Counted from the stretch's first letter, positions 16,301 through 23,263 are shown. The stretch is 23,421 bases of DNA from an uncultured Candidatus Saccharibacteria bacterium (GCA_947253405.1 CAMXZF010000005.1:1-23421), one strand, 5' to 3'. The notes: generated by a model from the letters alone, not told the origin. A program made the numbers and translations.

Positions 16301-16620
16301 GTGGAGGGTCTTATCATGATCTACCTAAAAAAGTGGCGGATAATTGTGGCTATGATATTAGAGTAGAGCCTGTTGATGTGAACGTATCCAGTTTTGAATC
16401 TGTGATATCAAAAGGAGGCATGGTTTGGATGTGCGGTAATGGTACGCATCCATTTTCTGCCGTAGGTCATTGTATAGTTCTTCGGGCAGTAAAGAATGGT
16501 AAATGGCTATTCTATGATTCATCACCATCTCAGGGCCATTCATCCACAAGGGAATACGATCCTCAATCGGTTCTTGTTCAAGTTGGATCTAAACCATCAT
16601 CGGCGGTATATAAAAAATGA
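13324..16620 (+). CDS. Large polytopic membrane protein with C-terminal C39-like cysteine peptidase domain
   Basis: The 1098-residue product combines several parts. Residues 1-120 are disordered, Asp/Asn/Ser-rich and then Lys-rich. A hydrophobic segment lies at about 123-147. A soluble region (150-430) includes CTGATCKFHSMSERQVKKLNKHGFKI. A membrane block has helices near 445-462, 526-545, 557-580 and 646-672. An ectodomain-like region follows with paired cysteines (SCQYGSC, YDCGDPDY, VGCDY). The C-terminal domain (931-1098) resembles Peptidase_C39_2, with WKQCDPKW, Cys958 in AGCGPTS, His1049 in GHCIVL and Asp1065 in FYDSSP. The arrangement suggests a VirB6/TrbL-like channel component fused to a wall or protein peptidase. 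That comparison is inference from topology and context; the peptidase domain is seen directly. Its stop overlaps the next start in ATGA. Confidence 0.75.
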   Translation: MDEKNKGQKNYQDLTSMDNLAGNSSDDNYNDGYADNYSDPYDQMGETDYSSPSDAGGFGDSAKNAADSTKDKLKNLEDGVKKGGKLTGKKDLASKESLSAGQKLLPTKSKNPLNLKAQIKKKVIVWTITVATGGIAGVGLGSVFGGATMLQAMSAKIANGIINVQQHIMTDFSFKTYRGMLSGKKACTGATCKFHSMSERQVKKLNKHGFKILDDAGKEIKPGSGRVSPSKIQVPDDLVEKGVPKHLTADNIISNMNDHAALRKGMRHAYHPRFAGLSDKVFMKTLSKAKASKKLKPFKKGATAEERDKAFIDQANGKTSGSEGSEPKYKVDEIDDGSGSGNKKKALVDENGKEITQLPDKTKVDPNNPEESLKKWNDKMKNSADLSGQADKSAKKVVNTASDGLRGSYFKTAINSFSTLNGITDKFCGMFNALRAFDYGVKAIRAIQLIQVGLMVLSVADSIKAGKAEPEQVSDMAGRLNQTLKNSKGQLVQGTAGDSAGMHYAMQNSREPYTDSIEKYIGSGQIGIWGAVLTGLVAFAAEYKVDLVATCKFVRSLAFQAVDLAISVAAMVFSGGSAGAAIKVASGAFEAASKKIFSKYVFSKVAKSVGKSLIKPILRTKTRVLLTKDLGFTAAKKMALEKYPKSTAMSVAAGLAANVGFEAMIAYLPMLLADITKGKIADDETVGEELGDAVAVGSDKMMQTSCQYGSCAPISADEAVAYARETKKTQLAYAEEERVDSAWYDVSNPYTVLGSVAGDLAINYGGTNNIGQFVSKTMALVNRSFSNLLSPTKSYAEEASAYDCGDPDYKEVGVGCDYLGMPTYGLTETYDMDYTVDTMHQLNYIDDEGEAVPDSRYAKFLNACVDNDKLPIGTQDLENVEWDSSAGDRGKYCVQGQLFDGEDVNLFYNYGVYKRVLDGMEQEDNESSDPGDELNWKQCDPKWKDAPFGDGNVCRAGCGPTSLAMAITNLTKKTALPPDVAKCAGDHGGQEPGGGSYHDLPKKVADNCGYDIRVEPVDVNVSSFESVISKGGMVWMCGNGTHPFSAVGHCIVLRAVKNGKWLFYDSSPSQGHSSTREYDPQSVLVQVGSKPSSAVYKK

Positions 16621-17159
16621 TGAATAAAAAGCGTTTAACACTATTAGCTATAGCAGCATTTGTTTTACTATTCATTTCTGCATTTGCTATATTTAAAGTC
16701 GATGATCATAAAAGCAGAAATCTGAATTCCACCCCTAGTGATAAAACACTACGGCAAGGCAAAAATGACACAGTAGATGATTTTTCTGGTCAGAGCTTAA
16801 TACCAACACAGGCTGTGCCTGAAAATGCAGAAGGACACACTTGCATAATTTTAGGTAAGACAAATTTACTTAAGGATAGTTTAGATATTAATGTCGATGC
16901 TATAATGGACATTTTTGAGGTAGTTCAAGATCATATGGAGCAGTGGAATTCAGCAAATCCTGACATGAAGTCTGATTATTTAGGTATATCAAAAAATATT
17001 CTTCGTAAATTTTATGATGACATCAATTACTATGAAGTGGATATACAATATAATCAAAAAAATGTTAAGAAAGGTGGTTTAAAAATAGATATTATTGATG
17101 GTAAGGTTACTGGTATTAAGATAGTCAATCCAAACGATACTGAGGATATTTTGCGTTAG
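16617..17159 (+). CDS. Small membrane-anchored extracytoplasmic protein, unknown function
   Basis: The 180-residue product has Lys-rich residues 1-6, one transmembrane helix or uncleaved signal anchor at about 7-27 (LTLLAIAAFVLLFISAFAIF), a polar Ser/Asp linker to about residue 70, and a C-terminal domain from about 73. That domain has NVDAIMDIFEVVQDHMEQW and ends with strands YYEVDIQYNQKN, GLKIDIIDG and VTGIKIVNP. I recognise no family. The start overlaps the stop of the C39-domain gene (ATGA at 16617-16620; a second ATG follows at 16620), so the two are translationally coupled and probably work together, for example as partner or substrate. The codon after the stop begins an AT-rich spacer. 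Confidence 0.7.
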   Translation: MMNKKRLTLLAIAAFVLLFISAFAIFKVDDHKSRNLNSTPSDKTLRQGKNDTVDDFSGQSLIPTQAVPENAEGHTCIILGKTNLLKDSLDINVDAIMDIFEVVQDHMEQWNSANPDMKSDYLGISKNILRKFYDDINYYEVDIQYNQKNVKKGGLKIDIIDGKVTGIKIVNPNDTEDILR

Positions 17160-17242
17160 CATTATTTTTCTTAAGTTATGGCCTAGTAACTTTATTCTAT
17201 TGCTATATATTTAATTATTGAATTACTACATTCGTATATCTT

Positions 17243-17271
17243 TGAAATTTTAATATAAAAGTGTTAAGATA
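17243..17271 (+). promoter_or_regulatory. Promoter of the DHH-like/truB unit
   Basis: TTGAAA (17243-17248) and TAAGAT (17266-17271) are spaced by 17 bases. It lies in the 162-base spacer after the envelope genes. A second -10-like GATAAA (17310-17315) ends 6 bases before the ATG and could give a leaderless transcript instead. Confidence 0.45.
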
Positions 17272-17321
17272 TTGCATATATTACAAAAATAAAAACTATC
17301 TAATATAGAGATAAAATAAGT

Positions 17322-19019
17322 ATGGATAATCAATCTGCAAAAAACAAATTAATAGAAAAAATTTCTGCCGCTAATAATATTTTATTGGCGGTATCACATA
17401 GTCCTAGCACGGATGAATTAACCGCAGCGCTAGCTCTTAGCTTAGCCCTTAATAAATTAGGTAAGCGGTCAGTAGCGGTTTTTAGTGGTCAAGTACCCAA
17501 AAGCCTAGCCTTTTTAAGTCCTGAAAGAACTTTTCAAACCAGCGCCGATAGTTTGCGTGACTTTATTATAAGTATAGACAAGGACAAGGCTGATCGTTTG
17601 CGCTGTAAGGTAGAAGGTGATTTTGTTCGGGTTTATATCACGCCATATCAAAATACATTAAACAAGGATGATCTACAATTTAGTACGGGTGACTTTAATG
17701 TCGAACTGGTTATTGCTATTGGCGTATCTAAAAAAGAAGAGCTCGACAATGCTATTGCTTCACATGGCAAGATTTTCCATAGCGCCACTATCAGCACCCT
17801 AAATCTTAATAAAATAGATGACACCTTAGGATCAATTAGCTGGTATGGTGACAATTTAACCTGCTATGCAGAAATGGTTAACGATTTGATTCGTACCCTA
17901 GATAACGGCAAGGGCCTAATTGATCAACCAGTGGCCACAGCCCTAATGAGTGGGGTAGTTGCTGCTACAAATCAGTTTAAGAATAGTTCAACAACGCCGG
18001 CGATTATGACTTTAGCGGCTAATTTAATGGCTAGCGGAGCTAATCAGCAATTTATTATCGAGCAATTATCAATCGATTCGCCAGCGGAATCTAGCGTAGC
18101 AGCAAAAGAGGATATTTCACAAAAGGTAGAGAGTTTAGAAAAAGAACAAGAACAAGCCAATAATAATCTGAGCGCTGGTTATGACGTTAGCTCTAGCGCT
18201 AAACCCGAAACTGACGCTAATAATGCTGATTCTAGTAAAGATCAAAAAGGTCAGGAGCAGGCTTTGTTAGATGTTGACCTACATGAGGTTACACCTAGTG
18301 ACACTATAAATCAGAATGAGCCTAAAGTTGAAACCGAAGCTAAATCTGAAACTAAGCCTGAAATAAAGCCTGCTGTTAGCGCTAGTATTAAGTCAGACCA
18401 CAAAACACCTTATGTGGGCGACAACATCACTTCGCATCCACTGAGCGCTGCTAGTGAAAATAGTAGCCATCAAGAAGTAGCTAAATCTATTGATAATAAC
18501 TCTCAAGACAATGTAGATCAGCCCGAAGATAGTGCCCCAGTAGCAGCTTTCCAGGTAGCTAACAAAGTTTCTCCGCTTGCGCCAAAGCAAGAGCTAACAC
18601 CATCACTAGCAGAATCGTCATCACCAGAGCCATCGCCATCGGCATTACCACCATTGCCATTACCAAATTCTCAGTCATCTCAGTCATTGCAATTATCTGA
18701 ATCATTGCCATCGCCGGCGCCCCTACCGAATTCATCGCCTAAGCCACCAGCCGAGCCATTGCCGCCAATAGCTCCATTACCACCCATACCACCAGCACCA
18801 GATAATAGCCCTAGTTTATCTAAGGCCTTGCCGCCGTTGCCACCACTACCACCCATACCACCAGCGGATTTAAGTGGCAATCTTCCTGCGGCTAGTAATA
18901 ACGATAGCCCAATGCCTAACTCCGCTCCAGCATCTGAGCCGACCTCTAATCCTGATGTAAATCGTAATCCCGACACGACCCCTAACCCAGATCCGTCTCA
19001 GTTTGTGATACCATCATAG
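17322..19019 (+). CDS. Catalytically degenerate DHH-family protein with proline-rich tail
   Basis: Residues 1 to about 245 align in layout with DHH/NrnA-type phosphoesterases. ILLAVSHSPSTDELTAALALSLALNKLGKRSVAVFSG matches the first metal-binding block (normally H-x-NPDGD-x-x-GS). VELVIAIGV matches the second, ATISTLNLNKID sits where DHH should be, and ATALMSGVVAATNQFKNSSTTPAIMTLAANLMASGA matches the later block. Almost all metal ligands are gone, so it is probably not an active nuclease. Residues 255-410 are acidic and low-complexity. Residues 430-565 are Pro/Ser-rich (LPPLPPLPPIPPADLSG), with near-identical 17-base DNA repeats behind the PPIPPA segments. truB follows after one base, matching the nrnA-truB gene order of many Gram-positive bacteria. 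A role as an RNA-binding or scaffold protein is inference. Confidence 0.75.
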   Translation: MDNQSAKNKLIEKISAANNILLAVSHSPSTDELTAALALSLALNKLGKRSVAVFSGQVPKSLAFLSPERTFQTSADSLRDFIISIDKDKADRLRCKVEGDFVRVYITPYQNTLNKDDLQFSTGDFNVELVIAIGVSKKEELDNAIASHGKIFHSATISTLNLNKIDDTLGSISWYGDNLTCYAEMVNDLIRTLDNGKGLIDQPVATALMSGVVAATNQFKNSSTTPAIMTLAANLMASGANQQFIIEQLSIDSPAESSVAAKEDISQKVESLEKEQEQANNNLSAGYDVSSSAKPETDANNADSSKDQKGQEQALLDVDLHEVTPSDTINQNEPKVETEAKSETKPEIKPAVSASIKSDHKTPYVGDNITSHPLSAASENSSHQEVAKSIDNNSQDNVDQPEDSAPVAAFQVANKVSPLAPKQELTPSLAESSSPEPSPSALPPLPLPNSQSSQSLQLSESLPSPAPLPNSSPKPPAEPLPPIAPLPPIPPAPDNSPSLSKALPPLPPLPPIPPADLSGNLPAASNNDSPMPNSAPASEPTSNPDVNRNPDTTPNPDPSQFVIPS

Positions 19020-19020
19020 A

Positions 19021-19713
19021 GTGAACTCGTCAGACTTTGATCCAAATCAGATTATCTTGATCGACAAGCCAGCCGGCATCTCTTCTTTTGGCGTGGTTGC
19101 TCGTGTGCGTAAATATTTAACTGTTAAAGTGGGGCACAAAGTAAAAGTGGGGCATTGTGGCACACTTGATCCATTTGCAACTGGATTAATGATATTAGTT
19201 AGTGGTAAATACACTAAAAGAGCAGGGGAGTTTAGTAAGCTTAAGAAGTCCTATCGTGCCACTTTGCGTTTAGGCGCTAGTTCAACCACATTGGACCCAG
19301 AGGGCGAAATTATTGAATTAAGCAATCAAGTAGCGCCAAGCTTAAACGATATTGAGGCTACTGTGGCAAGTTTTCAAGGTAAGATAAAACAGCGCCCACC
19401 AATTTTTAGCGCTATTAAAATTAATGGCCAAAGGGCATATCGATTAGCACGTCAGGGTAAAAATATAGATATAGATATGCCGCTCCGTACAGTTGAGGTT
19501 TATAGTTTTAAAATCAATAGATATAGCTATCCGGACTTAGATTTTACAGTTGAAGTTAGTAGTGGAACTTATATTAGAAGTTTAGGACAAGACATCGCTA
19601 ACCAACTTGGAACAGAGGGTTACTTAACTAGCTTACGACGATTAAGTATAGATAGTTATAAAGTAGATCAAGCCGTTAGTTTAGAAAGTTTTAATATTAG
19701 TCAACATAATTAA
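19021..19713 (+). CDS. truB: tRNA pseudouridine(55) synthase
   Basis: TruB makes pseudouridine at position 55 in the T loop of tRNAs. The 230-residue product carries LIDKPAGISSFGVVARVRK, the catalytic GHCGTLDPFATG (nucleophile Asp), RPPIFSAIKINGQRAYRLARQG, and SSGTYIRSLGQDIANQLGTEGYLTSLRRL. It is shorter than E. coli TruB because the C-terminal PUA domain is absent, as in many small genomes. The start is GTG at 19021, one base after the stop of the upstream gene, so translation is coupled. KVGH occurs twice in a row just before the catalytic loop (KVGHKVKVGHCG), which looks like a small in-frame duplication. Confidence 0.96.
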   Translation: MNSSDFDPNQIILIDKPAGISSFGVVARVRKYLTVKVGHKVKVGHCGTLDPFATGLMILVSGKYTKRAGEFSKLKKSYRATLRLGASSTTLDPEGEIIELSNQVAPSLNDIEATVASFQGKIKQRPPIFSAIKINGQRAYRLARQGKNIDIDMPLRTVEVYSFKINRYSYPDLDFTVEVSSGTYIRSLGQDIANQLGTEGYLTSLRRLSIDSYKVDQAVSLESFNISQHN

Positions 19714-19731
19714 GATTTAAATATCTAAATC
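19714..19731. terminator. Weak stem-loop between convergent truB and tsaD
   Basis: GATTTA (19714-19719) pairs with TAAATC (19726-19731) around a 6-base loop in the 26-base gap between convergent genes. The stem is AT-rich and lacks a clear T-tract, so it is only a possible bidirectional terminator. Confidence 0.3.
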
Positions 19732-19739
19732 GAGTTAAA

Positions 19740-20786
19740 TTATATTGACCAAGCTGTGTCAACCATGGATATTGAAGGTTTGACGTCAAGAGTTCTTGGG
19801 TCAGAAGGTTTAATTTTTTGCGCTTGATAATAACCCAGAGCAGCTATCATAGCGGCGTTATCAGTACATAACTGCATGGGCGGAAAATTAATATTTATTG
19901 GTAGGCGATTTTTGAGTTGCCGTCTTAGCTCACTATTAGCGGCCACACCACCAGCGATGACAGCTGATTGTGGCTTAAATTCATCAAACGCTAAAACCAT
20001 TTTATCGACCAAGGTTTCAACGGCTGTAAATTGAAAGCTAGCTGCAAAATCATTGATTGTCTGTTTATCTAACAGCCCGGCTAATTTAGTAGATGGGTAA
20101 GTATGGTCAACTTTAGCGGCGGTCTGTATAGCACGAAGTGTAGCAGTTTTTAACCCCGAGAAAGAGAAGGCATACTTATCTTTCATTTTAGCTTTAGGAA
20201 GTTTGAATCTGTGTGGATTACCAGTTTCAGCGGCCTTAGAAATAGAGGGACCACCGGGATAGGGCAGCCCGAGAATTTTAGCTACTTTATCAAATGCTTC
20301 ACCAACAGCATCGTCGGCAGTTTGACCGATTAATTTATAATTGCCATGATCTTTAAACAGAACAATTTGTGAATGTCCGCCACTAACAATTAGTGCTAAT
20401 AGGGGGAATTTGGGAGGTTCTTCCATTAAAAAGTTGGCGTATACGTGACCCTCAACATGGTGCACGGGATAAAAAGGCTTGTTTTTACTAATAGCCAGTA
20501 TTCTAGCTGCTAATGTGCCAATTAAGAGTGAGCCGATTAATCCAGGCATAGCGGTAACGGCAATAGCGTCAATTTCATTCCAGCCACCAGCTTCTGAAAC
20601 AGCTTTGTCGATCACAGGATTAATGACTTCAACGTGTGATCTAGCTGCAACTTCGGGTACAACGCCACCGTAAGCTTTGTGAATATCAATTTGCGATTTA
20701 ACAACATTGCTAATTAGCTTGCGACCATCTTGCACTACAGCCGCCGCGGTTTCATCACAAGAGCTTTCAATACCTAAAACTTTCAT
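19740..20786 (-). CDS. tsaD: tRNA N6-adenosine threonylcarbamoyltransferase
   Basis: TsaD (formerly Gcp) transfers threonylcarbamoyl to A37 of ANN-decoding tRNAs, together with TsaB and TsaE. The 348-residue product has the ASKHA fold signature MKVLGIESSCDETAAAVV, GGVVPEVAARSH, the metal-binding HHVEGH, LIVSGGHSQIV, DDAVGEAFDKVAK, YPGGPSISK, FSFSGLKTA, AVIAGGVAAN and CTDNAAMIAALG. I prefer the ATG at 20784-20786 over the GTG just before it, because TAAAAT ends exactly 7 bases upstream of this ATG. It is divergent from the murE-like gene and convergent with truB. Confidence 0.97.
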   Translation of the reverse strand: MKVLGIESSCDETAAAVVQDGRKLISNVVKSQIDIHKAYGGVVPEVAARSHVEVINPVIDKAVSEAGGWNEIDAIAVTAMPGLIGSLLIGTLAARILAISKNKPFYPVHHVEGHVYANFLMEEPPKFPLLALIVSGGHSQIVLFKDHGNYKLIGQTADDAVGEAFDKVAKILGLPYPGGPSISKAAETGNPHRFKLPKAKMKDKYAFSFSGLKTATLRAIQTAAKVDHTYPSTKLAGLLDKQTINDFAASFQFTAVETLVDKMVLAFDEFKPQSAVIAGGVAANSELRRQLKNRLPININFPPMQLCTDNAAMIAALGYYQAQKIKPSDPRTLDVKPSISMVDTAWSI

Positions 20787-20793
20787 CACTTAA

Positions 20794-20827
20794 ATTTTAA
20801 CACAGCCCTAGGGGTTGATGATATAAT
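20794..20827. promoter_or_regulatory. Divergent leaderless promoters of tsaD and the murE-like gene
   Basis: In the 48-base spacer, TAAAAT on the minus strand (20794-20799) ends 7 bases before the tsaD ATG. TATAAT on the plus strand (20822-20827) ends 7 bases before the murE-like ATG. TTAACA (20797-20802) is a possible plus-strand -35 with a 19-base spacer; it overlaps the tsaD -10, so the two promoters probably compete. Confidence 0.55.
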
Positions 20828-20834
20828 TACCATT

Positions 20835-22112
20835 ATGAAAACTAAACTTAAAGACATTCGTAATTCAGCTGTTATTCCTTATCATATTGCTGAAGCTTTT
20901 ATGGCTGCAAACAAACACGATTACCCGGCTAGTAACATGAAGGTAATTGGTGTAACTGGTACTAACGGCAAAACGACTACCTGTTTTATGATATATAACA
21001 TGTTATTAAAAGCCGGCAAAAGAGTCGGCCTAATGTCAACAGTAGCCAATGCGATTGACGATAATTTGGTACCTCAAAGTGCCCATATGACTACGGCTGA
21101 TCCAAAAACTATGAACAAGCGGTTAGTTAAAATGCGTGATGCCGGCGTACAGTATTTAGTTTTAGAGGCTTCTAGTCATGCTTTAGCGCAGCGTCGCACC
21201 TTTGGCATCCCGATCGATATTGCCGTTATGACAAATGTTACCGAAGAACATCTTGATTATCATCGTACTTTTCAGCGCTACATAGACGCTAAGGTAAAGC
21301 TATTTAAAGCTGCCGGTACCAATGCCAAGCGTGGTGGACATGGCGTCGGTATTGTTAATATAGATGACCCATCGGCTAAATTTTTTATGCGTAATACACC
21401 CACAGTAGTTACCTATGGTATTAAGTCGGGTGATATTCAAGCTAGGCGAATTAAATTAACGGCGCAAGGCGTTGAGTATTATGTTAAATATAAAAAAGAG
21501 AATTATCACATTAAAACTCAAATACCTGGCAAGTTTAATGTTTATAATTCTATGGCAGCGCTAACAGTTGGCCAAAAGCTTGGTTTAACTAAAAAGCAAA
21601 TCGAGCAGGGTATTGCTAGCTTAGAGGCGGTCGAAGGGCGGATGAATCGGATCGACGAAGGTCAGAATTTTAATGTTATCATTGATTTCGCCCACACTCC
21701 CGATGCTTACGAAAAACTTTTGTCTGACGTCAAAGAGTTTACTAAAGGGCGGTTGATTACTTTATTTGGTGGTGCTGGTGAGCGCGATCAGGTTAAGTTG
21801 CCACTAATGGGTAAAATTGCTGCCGAGAATTCTGATCTAGTTATTTTAACCGAAGATGATCCGCGTGGCCCAGTTAGACCACAGTCAGAAAAATTAGCCA
21901 AAGGCGCAATTGAAGCCGGTAAAGTAGAGGGTAAAGATTTATTTTTTGTGGATGACCGCACTAAGGCTATTGAATTTGCTTTTCGAAAAGCACGTAAAGA
22001 CGACACTGTTTTATTGATGGGTAAGGGACACGAAAAAACTATCGCTAGAGCCAGTGGCGATGAGCCTTGGGATGAAGCCAAAACGGCACGCCAATTGCTA
22101 AAAAATCATTAA
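20835..22112 (+). CDS. MurE-like Mur ligase lacking the N-terminal domain
   Basis: Mur ligases add amino acids to UDP-MurNAc peptides using ATP; MurE adds the third residue. The 425-residue product begins only about 40 residues before the P-loop (GTNGKTT at 42-48), whereas normal MurE has a UDP-binding N-terminal domain of about 100 residues there. The central and C-terminal domains are intact: TADPKTMNKRL, LEASSHAL, MTNVTEEHLDYH, Lys153 (the carbamylated position, RYIDAK), EGRMNRI, VIIDFAHTPDAYEKLL, LFGGAGERDQVKLP and LLMGKGHEKT. The specificity motif is DDPR (341-344), between the DNPR of diaminopimelate enzymes and the DDPN or DDPA type of lysine enzymes. A MurE role is likely but the substrate is open. 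The mRNA is predicted to be leaderless. Confidence 0.85.
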   Translation: MKTKLKDIRNSAVIPYHIAEAFMAANKHDYPASNMKVIGVTGTNGKTTTCFMIYNMLLKAGKRVGLMSTVANAIDDNLVPQSAHMTTADPKTMNKRLVKMRDAGVQYLVLEASSHALAQRRTFGIPIDIAVMTNVTEEHLDYHRTFQRYIDAKVKLFKAAGTNAKRGGHGVGIVNIDDPSAKFFMRNTPTVVTYGIKSGDIQARRIKLTAQGVEYYVKYKKENYHIKTQIPGKFNVYNSMAALTVGQKLGLTKKQIEQGIASLEAVEGRMNRIDEGQNFNVIIDFAHTPDAYEKLLSDVKEFTKGRLITLFGGAGERDQVKLPLMGKIAAENSDLVILTEDDPRGPVRPQSEKLAKGAIEAGKVEGKDLFFVDDRTKAIEFAFRKARKDDTVLLMGKGHEKTIARASGDEPWDEAKTARQLLKNH

Positions 22113-22157
22113 ATTTACAGTTTATCTAACCGTCAGTCATATTATTTGATGTGACTT

Positions 22158-23126
22158 TTATATCTCACTTTGGAATTTATTATGAACCTCTTTTAAGTGG
22201 GGGTCGGTTACGTGGGTGTAAATTTGGGTAGTAGCAATATTGCTATGGCCTAGCATTGATTGAACAGAGCGTAGATCAGCTCCGTTCATTAATAGGTCAG
22301 TCGCAAAAGAATGTCTTAGGGTGTGTGGCGTAACTCGCTTAGTTATACCAGCTAGTTTAGCGTATTTACTAACGATGCGCTGTATTGACCTGGGAGTTAA
22401 ACGTCTTAGTTCACTTTGTTCTTTTAGGGTTAAGCCACTAGTGTTGGTAGTATTCTTGGAGTTATTTAAAAATAGGGGATAGAGCTCGTCGTTTCTTGTA
22501 TACAAATATTGTTCAATATTATTAGCAGCTGATTGGCTAATAAAAATGGGGCGATCTTTACCACCTTTGCCACGAATCATAAATTCACGTCTAGTTAGAT
22601 TAATATGGTCACGGTTTAGGCTGCAAAGCTCACTAACCCGTAAGCCACCAGAAAATAATAGTGCAATAATAGCCTTGTCACGCAATCCGTTAGCCTTGGT
22701 TTCATCAATACTGTTAAACAAACGAACAACTTCTTCACTCAATAAAAATGAGACCTGTTTTTTATGGACTTTAGGTAAAATAATTTTATCGGAATCTAGT
22801 GTTTCGATATTTCTTTGTCCGCAATATTTTAAAAAGCTTCTTAAAGCGATTAGGTGGTAGCTTTGCGTGATGGGTGAGAGTTCGCGACCCTGTTGATCTT
22901 TGTAGCGGTTAAGCCAAAGGCGATATTTACGTACCAATTCATCATTAATGTCGCCAACTTTTATATCGCCAGCAAATTCAACGAGTCTTTCCATGTATAG
23001 GTGGTAGTTTTCGGCGGTGCGCTGTGACCGTCCACGCTCAATTTCGACGTATTCGGTAAAATCCATTATTAGGTCGGTTAAGAACATTGTAACCCCAGCG
23101 TTATTTTTGCTATTCTCTATATTCAT
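22158..23126 (-). CDS. Tyrosine recombinase, XerC/XerD type
   Basis: Site-specific recombinase that normally resolves chromosome dimers at dif. The 322-residue product has an N-terminal SAM-like core-binding domain (about 13-105) and a catalytic domain with the full set: Arg163 in GGLRVSEL, Lys in GKGGKDR (186-192), His268 and Arg271 in HTLRHSFATDLL, His294 in LGHSNIATTQIY and the nucleophile Tyr303. TATAAT ends 6 bases before the chosen ATG, which predicts a leaderless mRNA. The overall pattern fits housekeeping Xer better than a phage integrase. However, the gene sits beyond the 3' end of a tRNA gene, a place integrases also occupy, so I give no XerC or XerD symbol. Confidence 0.88.
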   Translation of the reverse strand: MNIENSKNNAGVTMFLTDLIMDFTEYVEIERGRSQRTAENYHLYMERLVEFAGDIKVGDINDELVRKYRLWLNRYKDQQGRELSPITQSYHLIALRSFLKYCGQRNIETLDSDKIILPKVHKKQVSFLLSEEVVRLFNSIDETKANGLRDKAIIALLFSGGLRVSELCSLNRDHINLTRREFMIRGKGGKDRPIFISQSAANNIEQYLYTRNDELYPLFLNNSKNTTNTSGLTLKEQSELRRLTPRSIQRIVSKYAKLAGITKRVTPHTLRHSFATDLLMNGADLRSVQSMLGHSNIATTQIYTHVTDPHLKEVHNKFQSEI

Positions 23127-23132
23127 AAGCGT

Positions 23133-23161
23133 ATTATAGCAATTTATCTAATGTCGCGCAA
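23133..23161 (-). promoter_or_regulatory. Leaderless promoter of the Xer-type recombinase gene
   Basis: On the minus strand TATAAT (23133-23138) ends 6 bases before the ATG at 23124-23126. A partial -35, TTGCGC (23156-23161), lies 17 bases upstream. Confidence 0.55.
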
Positions 23162-23263
23162 TCATTGGAATAAAGGTTTTTACGACATTTATTATAGGGG
23201 TGGTAGATAATGTAGTTTTTGTGGAAAACTTGTGATTGCTATTTATAAAAATAATAAATAAAA

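Noticed and set aside
11252..17321. Genomic island integrated at tRNA-Ser
   Set aside because: The conjugation-like genes next to a tRNA invite this, but I find no second copy of the tRNA 3' end around 17160-17321 and no integrase gene beside it.
18680..18976. 98-codon Gly-rich open frame on the minus strand
   Set aside because: It is the complement of the proline-rich tail of the DHH-like gene. Pro codons CCN read as Gly on the other strand, and it has no promoter or ribosome site.
23220..23228. DnaA-box-like TGTGGAAAA
   Set aside because: It is a single imperfect site in an AT-rich spacer, with no cluster and no dnaA or dnaN nearby, so there is no support for an origin.
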